Part shown: one piece after another, positions 24,653-32,031 of the stretch
Layout: each line of letters opens with the position of its first letter
Numbering within the stretch: position 1 is the stretch's first letter
NCBI GenBank assembly: GCA_036374795.1
Contig: DASUTC010000179.1
Location: 1 to 61,496, forward strand
Length of the DNA: 61,496 nt
Direction: 5' to 3'
DNA from: Herpetosiphonaceae bacterium
Lineage (GTDB): Bacteria > Chloroflexota > Chloroflexia > Chloroflexales > Kallotenuaceae
Made by a program: the position numbers and the translations under genes
Notes under the pieces: generated by a model
Told to the model about the DNA's origin: nothing
The model's input: the letters and a program-made list of their open reading frames with translations, nothing else
Database searches by the model: none

Positions 24653-25807
24653 ATGGCAGCGCTTGATCCGGCCAGTCCTCGTCCGCTCTATGCACAGCTT
24701 GCCGCCTACCTGCGCCAGCAGATCGAGTCAGGAGTATGGCAGCGCAACAGCCGCCTGCCGCCTGAGATCGAGCTGGCAGCGCAGTTCGAGGTCAGCCGAG
24801 GCACGGTGCGACAGGCGATGGACCTGCTCGTCAAGCAGGGCTTGCTTCAGCGCATACCGGGCAAAGGCACCTTTGTCACCCTCCCCGACACGCACGCACG
24901 CTCCCAACTGATCGGCATCGTCGTGCCGTATCTGCGCGACTCGCTCACCACCGATATGCTGCGCGGCGCCGAGAGCGTGCTCCGCCGCAGTGGCTATAGC
25001 CTGATCTTCTGCCACTCGGAGGGCGATCTTCAGCTTGAGCAGGCGCAGATCGAACAGCTCCAGCGCGAGGGCGTCGGCGGGCTGATCGTGTTTCCCGTCG
25101 CGGCGGCAGGCGAGTCGACCCTGCTGCGGCAAGCGCTGCAGCCACGGCTCCCGCTGGTGATCATCGATCGACGGCTGCCGCACCTGTCAGCGTATCACGT
25201 CCTCGCCGATAACATTGGCGGCGCATACCGCGCTGTCGAGCATCTGCTGGCGCAGGGCCACAGCCGGATCGCCTGCATCAGCCTGCCTGAGCGTCCCAGC
25301 AGCATCGAGGAGCGCATCCGGGGCTACGAGCAGGCGCTGCGCGACGCCGGGATTTTGCCGCTGGCAGCCGTCGCGCTCGCGCTCGGCAAGCACGCGGCGG
25401 GGGATAGCGTGCCGCGCTACACCGCCGAGGAGCTTGCGCCGATCGATCAACTGCTGGCCGTGCGCGAGCGTCCGACCGCGCTCTTTTGCGTCAACGATTT
25501 TATTGCGTTGGGCGTGATGCAGCACGTTCTGGCCCGTGGCCTGCGCGTGCCGCAGGATCTTGCGATCGTTGGCTTCGACGACATCGCGCTCGCGCCGTAC
25601 ATGCCCGTGCCGCTGACCACCGTGGCACAGCCCAAGTATGAGATCGGCGCGCGCGCGGCGCAACTGCTGCTCGATCAGATCGCCGGCGTCGCTCCCGCCG
25701 ACCGCGAGATCGTGCTCCCGACCGATCTGGTCGTGCGCGCGTCAACGGGCTTGCCAGCCGCGACGACCGCCGAAGCGCCGACGGTTGTCGCGCAACCGCA
25801 ACGCTGA
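24653..25807 (+). CDS. GntR-LacI hybrid transcriptional regulator
   Basis: N-terminal GntR winged helix (about 8-77: PLYAQLAAYLRQQIESG, LPPEIELAAQFEVSRGTVRQAM, PGKGTFV) joined to a LacI/periplasmic-binding sugar-sensing domain (about 88-360: IGIVVPYL, GLIVFPVA, RGYEQALRDAGI, ALFCVNDFIALGV, IVGFDDIALAPYMPVPLTTV). This is the AraR architecture. 384 residues; GGAGAC 5 bp before ATG. It is 71 bp upstream of the sugar ABC transporter and glycosidase genes and presumably represses them until a sugar binds. Confidence 0.9.
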   Translation: MAALDPASPRPLYAQLAAYLRQQIESGVWQRNSRLPPEIELAAQFEVSRGTVRQAMDLLVKQGLLQRIPGKGTFVTLPDTHARSQLIGIVVPYLRDSLTTDMLRGAESVLRRSGYSLIFCHSEGDLQLEQAQIEQLQREGVGGLIVFPVAAAGESTLLRQALQPRLPLVIIDRRLPHLSAYHVLADNIGGAYRAVEHLLAQGHSRIACISLPERPSSIEERIRGYEQALRDAGILPLAAVALALGKHAAGDSVPRYTAEELAPIDQLLAVRERPTALFCVNDFIALGVMQHVLARGLRVPQDLAIVGFDDIALAPYMPVPLTTVAQPKYEIGARAAQLLLDQIAGVAPADREIVLPTDLVVRASTGLPAATTAEAPTVVAQPQR

Positions 25808-25845
25808 AAGGAGGCCTGTCCACCGCGACCCACGAAGCTCGCTCG

Positions 25846-25854
25846 ATCATTGTC
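25846..25854 (+). promoter_or_regulatory. ATCATTGTC motif before the solute-binding protein gene
   Basis: The word ATCATTGTC also occurs at 24615-24623 (inside the regulator promoter) and 28465-28473 (before the second permease), each 18 to 30 bp before a start codon. It may be a half-site of the GntR-LacI regulator. Confidence 0.35.
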
Positions 25855-25878
25855 AACACCCCAAGGAGGAGACTCATT

Positions 25879-27345
25879 ATGTCAGGTTTCATAGTCCGAA
25901 GCCTACGCCTTTGCTCACTGCTGGTCGTCGTCGCGCTGGTTTTAGCGGCGTGCGGCGCGCCCACAACCACTACACCGGCCACCGGCACCGCCGAGCCATC
26001 CACCGCAGCATCGCCTGCGACGACCGCCGAGGCATCGGCCTCACCGGCTACCGCAGAAACAGCGACCGGCGGCTCGTCGCCGCGCGGCCAGGGGATCAGA
26101 GTCACCACTACCAACGCACCCGACGAGAACAACCCATCCGACATCGCGCGGCACAAACAACTGCTGGAAGAGTTCAAGAAGGTGCGGCCCGATGTCGAGA
26201 TCGAGGCGCATCAGGGCGGCTTCGACAAGGAAGCCTTCACCGCGAAGTTCGCCGCCGGGACGATGGAGGATACCTATCTGGTGCCCTTCACTGAGCCGCA
26301 GGAGCTGATCGCGCGCGGCCAGGCCGCCGACATCACCGACCTGATCAAGGGCTGGGAGAACTTCGACAGCTTCAATCCTGAGGTGCTGCGCATCGTCCAG
26401 GACCAGCAGGGCCGCATCTATGGCGTGCCAGTCGGCGGCTACGCGCTGGGCCTGCTCTACAATCGCAAGCTCTTCCAGGAGGCCGGTCTTGATCCGAACA
26501 AGCCGCCGACAACCTGGGACGAGGTGCGCGAGTACGCCAAGAAGCTGACCGATCCGAGCAAGGGCCGCGCGGGCTTTGCCGAGCTGAGCAAGGGCAACCA
26601 GGGCGGCTGGCACTTCACCGCGTGGAAATATAGCTTCGGCGGCGATCTGGTGCAGCAGAAGGACGGCAAGTGGACGGCAACCTTCAACGACGAGAACGGC
26701 GTGAAGGCGCTTCAGACGCTCAAAGACATGCGCTGGACCGACAAGTCGATGACCGAGCAGCAACTCCTGACCGTCGGCGATGTGCTGCCGCTGCTGGCGA
26801 ACGAGCAGGTGGCGATGGCGGTGATGGCGCCCGACGCGCTGCGCGACATGAAGAATAAGTTCCAGGCCAAGATCGAAGATTTCGGCATGGCTCCGCTGCC
26901 CCAGGGCGGCGGCAACGGCACGCTGGCGGGCGGCGCGGCCTGGCTCTTCAATCCCAAGTCGTCCCCTGAGGTGCTCCAGGCCGCCTTCGACTGGACCGTC
27001 AACCGCGACTTCAACCTGACCGCGTTCGAGGCCGATCTCAAGAGCCGCCAGGAGCGCGGCGATCTCGTGGGCTTCCCCGAACTGCCGCTCTTCACGGGCG
27101 AGTTCGAGCAGCAGCGCCAGGCGATCGTCGCCAAGTACGCCAACGCGCCGGTCGAGAACTACAAGCCGTACATGGAGGCCAAGATCCAGCTACGGACCGA
27201 GCCGCCGGTCAAGACGCAGGAGCTCTACGCCGTGATCGACACCGCGATGCAGGCTGTGCTGACCGACCAGAACGCCGATCCGAAGCAGGTGCTCGACGAG
27301 GCCGCGCAGCAGTTCCAGACGCAGGTGCTCGATCAGATTAAGTAG
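25879..27345 (+). CDS. ABC transporter sugar-binding lipoprotein
   Basis: 488 residues. Lipoprotein signal peptide with lipobox LAAC (Cys25), Thr/Ala/Pro-rich tether to about residue 75, then a type-1 extracellular solute-binding domain (KQLLEEFKKVRPDVEIEAH, GVPVGGYALGLLYNRKLF, PPTTWDEVREYAKKL). It captures a sugar or oligosaccharide outside the membrane for the two downstream permeases. AAGGAGGAG 7-10 bp before ATG. The gap to the permease carries a stable hairpin, which may allow higher expression of this subunit. Confidence 0.9.
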   Translation: MSGFIVRSLRLCSLLVVVALVLAACGAPTTTTPATGTAEPSTAASPATTAEASASPATAETATGGSSPRGQGIRVTTTNAPDENNPSDIARHKQLLEEFKKVRPDVEIEAHQGGFDKEAFTAKFAAGTMEDTYLVPFTEPQELIARGQAADITDLIKGWENFDSFNPEVLRIVQDQQGRIYGVPVGGYALGLLYNRKLFQEAGLDPNKPPTTWDEVREYAKKLTDPSKGRAGFAELSKGNQGGWHFTAWKYSFGGDLVQQKDGKWTATFNDENGVKALQTLKDMRWTDKSMTEQQLLTVGDVLPLLANEQVAMAVMAPDALRDMKNKFQAKIEDFGMAPLPQGGGNGTLAGGAAWLFNPKSSPEVLQAAFDWTVNRDFNLTAFEADLKSRQERGDLVGFPELPLFTGEFEQQRQAIVAKYANAPVENYKPYMEAKIQLRTEPPVKTQELYAVIDTAMQAVLTDQNADPKQVLDEAAQQFQTQVLDQIK

Positions 27346-27353
27346 CGGAGTAC

Positions 27354-27440
27354 AAACAGAGAGCAAAGAACAAAGAACAACGGCAGCTCCGAGCAATCCC
27401 TGTTCTTTGTTCTTTGTTCCGTCGTTCTTTGTTCTTCGGA
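27354..27440. repeat. Heptad repeat forming a 16-bp stem-loop between binding protein and permease
   Basis: CAAAGAACAAAGAACA (27364-27379) pairs perfectly with TGTTCTTTGTTCTTTG (27401-27416); the loop is 21 nt. A third copy of the complementary unit follows to about 27438. Both arms are tandem 7-bp units. Located where binding-protein operons often carry a stabilising hairpin. Confidence 0.8.
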
Positions 27441-27447
27441 GTCTTTG

Positions 27448-28386
27448 ATGCGCGAAAGCCTGACCACCCGCAGCGCCGCTCGTTCGCGGACCGGCTCACG
27501 CTCCCGCTGGCGCAAGATCCTGGCGCACAACCTGGCCGCCTATCTGTTTTTGCTGCCCGCGCTGATCCTGTTCGCCACGTTCTCGTGGTATCCGATCGCG
27601 CGGGGCTTCATCATCAGCTTCCAGCGCATCGACCTGATCAACCCGCCGCAGTGGGTCGGGCTGGACAACTTCCGGCACGTGCTCAGCGACCCGCTTTTTT
27701 TTCGCGCGTGGCGCAACACGCTTCAGTTCACGCTGCTGGCGCTGCTGCTGGGCTACCTCGTGCCCGTGGTGCTGGCGATTGCCGTCAACGAGATGCGCCA
27801 CGCGAGGGCCTATTTTCGGCTGGCCTTCTACCTGCCGGTGATCCTGCCGCCGATGGTGACGATCCTGCTCTGGAAGTGGTTCTACGATCCCGGCCCCGGC
27901 CTGGCGAATAGCGTTCTGCGCCTCCTGGGGCTGAGCCAGCAGCCCTGGCTGCAATCGCCGCGCACGGCGATGTTCTCGCTGGTGATCATGTCCACCTGGG
28001 CCAACGCGGGCGGTACGATGCTGCTCTACCTGGCCGCGCTCCAGGGCATTCCCGCACACCTGTACGACGCCGCCGAGATCGACGGGGCTAACCTCTGGCA
28101 GCGCTTGATCCATATCACGCTGCCGCAGATCCGCACAGTGATGCTGATTCTGCTGGTATTACAGATTATCGGCACGATGCAGGTCTTTACCGAGCCGTTC
28201 GTCATGACCGATGGCGGGCCGGTCAACGCGACGATCACTGTGCTGCTGCTGCTGTACCGCTACGCCTTCAAGTTCCAAAACTTCGGCGCTGCCAGCGCGC
28301 TGGGCCTGATCTTGTTTGTGGTGCTGGTGATCTTTTCGCTGCTGTATCTCTGGCTGACGCGCAAGACGATGAGCAACGAGTTATAG
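27448..28386 (+). CDS. Sugar ABC transporter permease, MalF/UgpA type
   Basis: 312 residues with six TM helices; first helix LAAYLFLLPALILFATFSWYP. The ATPase-contact (EAA) loop is DAAEIDGANLWQRLIHITLP with the conserved Gly. ATG at 27448 has GGAG at 6 bp. Forms the transmembrane channel with the next permease. No ATPase gene is present in the cluster, so a shared MsmK/MalK-type ATPase elsewhere is implied. Confidence 0.92.
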   Translation: MRESLTTRSAARSRTGSRSRWRKILAHNLAAYLFLLPALILFATFSWYPIARGFIISFQRIDLINPPQWVGLDNFRHVLSDPLFFRAWRNTLQFTLLALLLGYLVPVVLAIAVNEMRHARAYFRLAFYLPVILPPMVTILLWKWFYDPGPGLANSVLRLLGLSQQPWLQSPRTAMFSLVIMSTWANAGGTMLLYLAALQGIPAHLYDAAEIDGANLWQRLIHITLPQIRTVMLILLVLQIIGTMQVFTEPFVMTDGGPVNATITVLLLLYRYAFKFQNFGAASALGLILFVVLVIFSLLYLWLTRKTMSNEL

Positions 28387-28400
28387 CCAATCGCATTTTG

Positions 28401-28467
28401 TAGGGGCGCGGCGGTGCCTCGCCCTGGGCGTATCGCAATACGCCCCTAGGATCAATCAGTATTGATC
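28401..28467. repeat. Nested palindromes between permease genes
   Basis: TAGGGGCG (28401-28408) pairs with CGCCCCTA (28441-28448); inside it GGGCGTAT-CGCA-ATACGCCC (28426-28445) is another perfect hairpin. Next to it GATCAAT-CAGT-ATTGATC (28450-28467) is a third. The first type (GTAGGGGCG... CGCCCCTA) looks like a dispersed REP-like element. Confidence 0.6.
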
Positions 28468-28492
28468 ATTGTCGAAACCTTTGGAGCAGAGC

Positions 28493-29419
28493 ATGACGAC
28501 ACGCACGATCCGGCGACGTATCAGCCGCCGCCTCTACGATTCGAGCGAGCGCACGCTGATCTCGCCGATCGAGATGCATAAGCCGGGCGGTCGGCTGCTG
28601 TACTGGCTGGTGTTCGGGCTGCTGCTGGCGCTGACGCTCTCGACGATCTTTCCGCTCTACTGGATGTTCAGCGGCGCGCTCAAGACCACGCCCGAAATGT
28701 TCAGGATGCCGCCGACGCTGGTGCCGAGCGATCCGCAGTGGAGCAACTATCCCCAGGCCTGGAGTCGGCTGCGCTACAGCGTGTATTTCCGCAACACGCT
28801 GCTGCTGGCGCTCGGCTCGTGGCTCTTCCAGATCTTCGTCTCGACCACGGCGGCGTTTTCGCTGTCGAAGCTGCAACCGGCGTTCGGCAGGGTGATCCTG
28901 TTTCTGTTCCTGAGCACGCTGATGGTGCCGCCCGCCGCGTATCTGATCCCGCAATATCTGACCGTGGTCAGCCTGCCGCTGCTCAACATCCGGCTGATCG
29001 ACACATGGTGGGCCGTCTGGCTGCCGGGCGCGGTCAGCGCCTTCAATATCTTTGTGCTCAAAAACTTCTTCGACGAGATCCCGCGCGATCTGACCGACGC
29101 GGCGCGCATCGACGGAGCCAACGCCTGGCAGCTCTTCACGCGGATCATCCTGCCGCTCTCGAAACCGGCGCTGGCGGTCGTCTCGATCTTCGCGGTGATC
29201 GGCGCGTGGAAAGATTTCTTCTGGCCGTTCCTGGTGCTGACCAACGCCGACCTTCAGCCGATCATGGTCGCGCTCTACCGGCTGGCGAATCGCTCCCAGG
29301 AGCCGCTCAACCTGGTCGTCGCGGCGCTCGCCATCGCCAGCATCCCGCCGATCGTGCTGTTTCTGCTCTTCCAACGGCAAATCCTACGCGGCATTACCCT
29401 CACGGGCTTGAAAGGCTAG
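28493..29419 (+). CDS. Sugar ABC transporter permease, MalG/UgpE type
   Basis: 308 residues, six TM helices; starts with a basic cytoplasmic tail, first helix LLYWLVFGLLLALTLSTIFPLYW, and EAA loop DAARIDGANAWQLFTRIILP. GGAG 6 bp before the ATG at 28493. Pairs with the upstream MalF-type permease. The stop lies 2 bp before the start of the alpha-mannosidase gene, so import and hydrolysis are in one transcript. Confidence 0.92.
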   Translation: MTTRTIRRRISRRLYDSSERTLISPIEMHKPGGRLLYWLVFGLLLALTLSTIFPLYWMFSGALKTTPEMFRMPPTLVPSDPQWSNYPQAWSRLRYSVYFRNTLLLALGSWLFQIFVSTTAAFSLSKLQPAFGRVILFLFLSTLMVPPAAYLIPQYLTVVSLPLLNIRLIDTWWAVWLPGAVSAFNIFVLKNFFDEIPRDLTDAARIDGANAWQLFTRIILPLSKPALAVVSIFAVIGAWKDFFWPFLVLTNADLQPIMVALYRLANRSQEPLNLVVAALAIASIPPIVLFLLFQRQILRGITLTGLKG

Positions 29420-29421
29420 TC

Positions 29422-32031
29422 ATGCATCAACCGCTCAATCTCCACGTTATCTCGCACACCCACTGGGATCGCGAATGGTACCTGACCTTTCAGCAGTTCC
29501 GATTTCGGCTGGTCGAGCTGATCGACGAGCTGATCGAGCTGCTGGGCCGCGACCCTGAGTTTCGCTATTTTCACCTGGACGGCCAGACGATCGTGCTTGA
29601 GGATTATCTTCAGATCCGACCGCAGCGCGAGGCCGAGCTGCGCGAGCTGATCCGCAGCGGGCGCGTGCTGGTCGGGCCGTGGTACGTGCAGCCCGACGAG
29701 TTCCTGGTGTCGGGCGAGTCGATCGTGCGTAATCTTCAGATCGGCATGCGCATCGCCCGCGACTACGGCGAGCCGATGATGATCGGCTACCTGCCCGACT
29801 CGTTCGGGCATATCGGGCAGATGCCGCAGATCATGCAGGGCTTTGGGCTGGATACCTTCGTCCACGGGCGCGGCGTCTTCGTCAGTCAGACCGGCGGCAC
29901 GGAGTACTGGTGGGAGGGGCTGGACGGCTCGCGGCTGCTTGGGATTTTCCTCGCCAACTGGTACGACAACGCGCGGCGCTTCCCGGAGGACGCCGACGAG
30001 GCGCTGCACTTCGTCGAGCGCGTGGTCGGGCGGCTCAAGGCGGCCAACGCGGGCCAGGACCTGATCCTGATGAACGGCGTCGATCATCTGGTAGCGCAGG
30101 AGAACCTGAGCGCGATCCGCAAAAGCCTTGAGGGCCGCTACACCGAGGGAACGCTGCATCACACCACGCTGCCGGAGGCGATCGACCGGCTGCGGGGCGC
30201 GGCGGGCACGCATCTGCGCACGATCGCGGGCGAGCTGCGCGACGAGAGCGAGGGCACGCTGCTGACGGGCGTGCTCTCGGCGCGGGTCCACCTCAAACAG
30301 CGCAACAACGCGGTCGAGCGCCTGCTGGAGACGTGGGTCGAGCCGTACGAGACGTGGGCCGCGCTGCTCGGCAAGCGCTACGATCGCGATTTTCTGCGCT
30401 ACGCCTGGAAGACGCTGCTGCACAACCATCCCCACGACTCGATCTGCGGCTGCTCGATCGATCAGGTCCACCGCGAGATGCTGCCGCGCTTCGATCAGGC
30501 GGAGCAGGTGGGAAACGAGCTGCTCGACCGCGCGCTGGCGTTCATCGCGGCGCAGGCCGATACGACGCCCTATGAGGTTGGCGACGCGCTCGAAACGACC
30601 GCTGTGCAGGTCCATAACCCGCTGCCGCGCCCCCGCAGCGATGTCGCGATCTTCGAGCTGGACTTTGCGCAGCGGCCCGACTACTGCACGATCGAGCTGC
30701 TGGACGACGCTGGAGGCCGCGCGCCGGTGCAGATGTTGCGCCGCACCCAGCGCTATCGCAAGCACCTATCGCCGATCGACACGCCGCAGGAGATTCCGGT
30801 CAGCCGCTACACGGTCGCCGCGTATCTTGAGGACCTGCCCGCCTACGGCTATCGGACCTACACCGCGCGGCTGCTCAAGGCGCTACCCAGGACCGATGGC
30901 GATATGGCGCTCGTCGGCGGGATGCAGAACGAGCGGCTGCATCTTCAGGTGGCGGCGGACGGCACGCTGACGATCACCGACAAGCAGAGCGGCGCGATCT
31001 TCGACCGGCTCAACTTCTTCCGCGATGAGGGCGACATCGGCGATCAGTACAACTACTACAAGCCGGTCGCCGATCGCACGGTCGAGACGCTGGGCGGCAT
31101 CGCCGAGGTCAGCGTGCTGACCAATGGGCCGGTGATCGCCGAGCTTGAGGTTGTGGTGCGGCCCCGGCTGCCAATCGCCGCCCGCCCCGACCACGAGAGC
31201 CGTGCCGATGAGACGGTCGAGGTGCCGATCCGCTCGCGGGTGCGGCTCCTGCGCGGCAGCGACCGCGTCGAGATCACGACCGAGATCGACAACACGGTCA
31301 GGGATCACCGGCTGCGGGCGATCTTCCCGCTGCACGCGCCCGTGAGCGCGGCGCTCGCGGATACCGCCTTCGGCGTGATCGACCGAGCGGTCGAGATTCC
31401 GTCGTTCTGGCCCTTCGCCAGCCGCGATCGTCCGCATCGCAGCTTCGTGGACGTGCGCGCGCCGCAGCGGGGCCTCACCGTCCTGAGCCGTGGTCTGTAT
31501 GAGCACGACGTGCGGCCCGACGGACAGCTTGAGCTAACGCTGCTGCGCTGTGTCGGGCAGATGTTCGTCGATTTCTCGACGCTCGAGCCGCGCGATCCGG
31601 TCGTCGAGGGGCAGTGTCCCGGCGCGTATCGCTTCGAGTACGCGATCATGCCCCACGACGGCGAGCGCTCGCTGGCCGAGATCGCGGAGGCCGCCGCCGC
31701 GTTCAGCGCGCCGATGCGCGCCTGGCAGACCAATCATCACGCCGGCTCGCAGCCGTCCGCACACAGCTTCCTGCGACTGGAGCCCGCCGGAATCCAGCTC
31801 TCGGCGGTCAAGCGCGCCGAAGACCGCGACAGCATCATCGTGCGCTGCTTCAACACAACCGATCAGCCGATCCTTGGCACGCTGCACGTTCCCGGCGCGT
31901 GGCGCGCGGCCTATCGCACCGACCTCGACGAGCAGCGGCTCGACTCGATCGCGGTGAGCAATGAGGGCACGCTCACGCTGCACGCCGAGCCGTGGCAGAT
32001 CGTCACCGTGGAGCTGGAGCCAGACCGATGA
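29422..32031 (+). CDS. Glycoside hydrolase family 38 alpha-mannosidase
   Basis: 869 residues. Zinc and catalytic motifs: SHTHWDREW (His14 and Asp16 as zinc ligands) and GYLPDSFGH with Asp126 as nucleophile and zinc ligand, later HNHPHDSICGCSIDQVH. Then the three-helix middle domain and long beta-rich C-terminal domains of GH38. There is no signal peptide, so it acts in the cytoplasm on imported manno-oligosaccharides. AAAGG 6 bp before the ATG. The reading frame can be extended far upstream on paper, but that part is antisense-type shadow of the permease. Overlaps the next gene as ATGA. Confidence 0.92.
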   Translation: MHQPLNLHVISHTHWDREWYLTFQQFRFRLVELIDELIELLGRDPEFRYFHLDGQTIVLEDYLQIRPQREAELRELIRSGRVLVGPWYVQPDEFLVSGESIVRNLQIGMRIARDYGEPMMIGYLPDSFGHIGQMPQIMQGFGLDTFVHGRGVFVSQTGGTEYWWEGLDGSRLLGIFLANWYDNARRFPEDADEALHFVERVVGRLKAANAGQDLILMNGVDHLVAQENLSAIRKSLEGRYTEGTLHHTTLPEAIDRLRGAAGTHLRTIAGELRDESEGTLLTGVLSARVHLKQRNNAVERLLETWVEPYETWAALLGKRYDRDFLRYAWKTLLHNHPHDSICGCSIDQVHREMLPRFDQAEQVGNELLDRALAFIAAQADTTPYEVGDALETTAVQVHNPLPRPRSDVAIFELDFAQRPDYCTIELLDDAGGRAPVQMLRRTQRYRKHLSPIDTPQEIPVSRYTVAAYLEDLPAYGYRTYTARLLKALPRTDGDMALVGGMQNERLHLQVAADGTLTITDKQSGAIFDRLNFFRDEGDIGDQYNYYKPVADRTVETLGGIAEVSVLTNGPVIAELEVVVRPRLPIAARPDHESRADETVEVPIRSRVRLLRGSDRVEITTEIDNTVRDHRLRAIFPLHAPVSAALADTAFGVIDRAVEIPSFWPFASRDRPHRSFVDVRAPQRGLTVLSRGLYEHDVRPDGQLELTLLRCVGQMFVDFSTLEPRDPVVEGQCPGAYRFEYAIMPHDGERSLAEIAEAAAAFSAPMRAWQTNHHAGSQPSAHSFLRLEPAGIQLSAVKRAEDRDSIIVRCFNTTDQPILGTLHVPGAWRAAYRTDLDEQRLDSIAVSNEGTLTLHAEPWQIVTVELEPDR

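Noticed and set aside
28738-29421. N-terminal extension of the alpha-mannosidase frame
   Set aside because: This part is out of frame with the MalG-type permease that clearly occupies the DNA. The GH38 homology and SD start at 29422.
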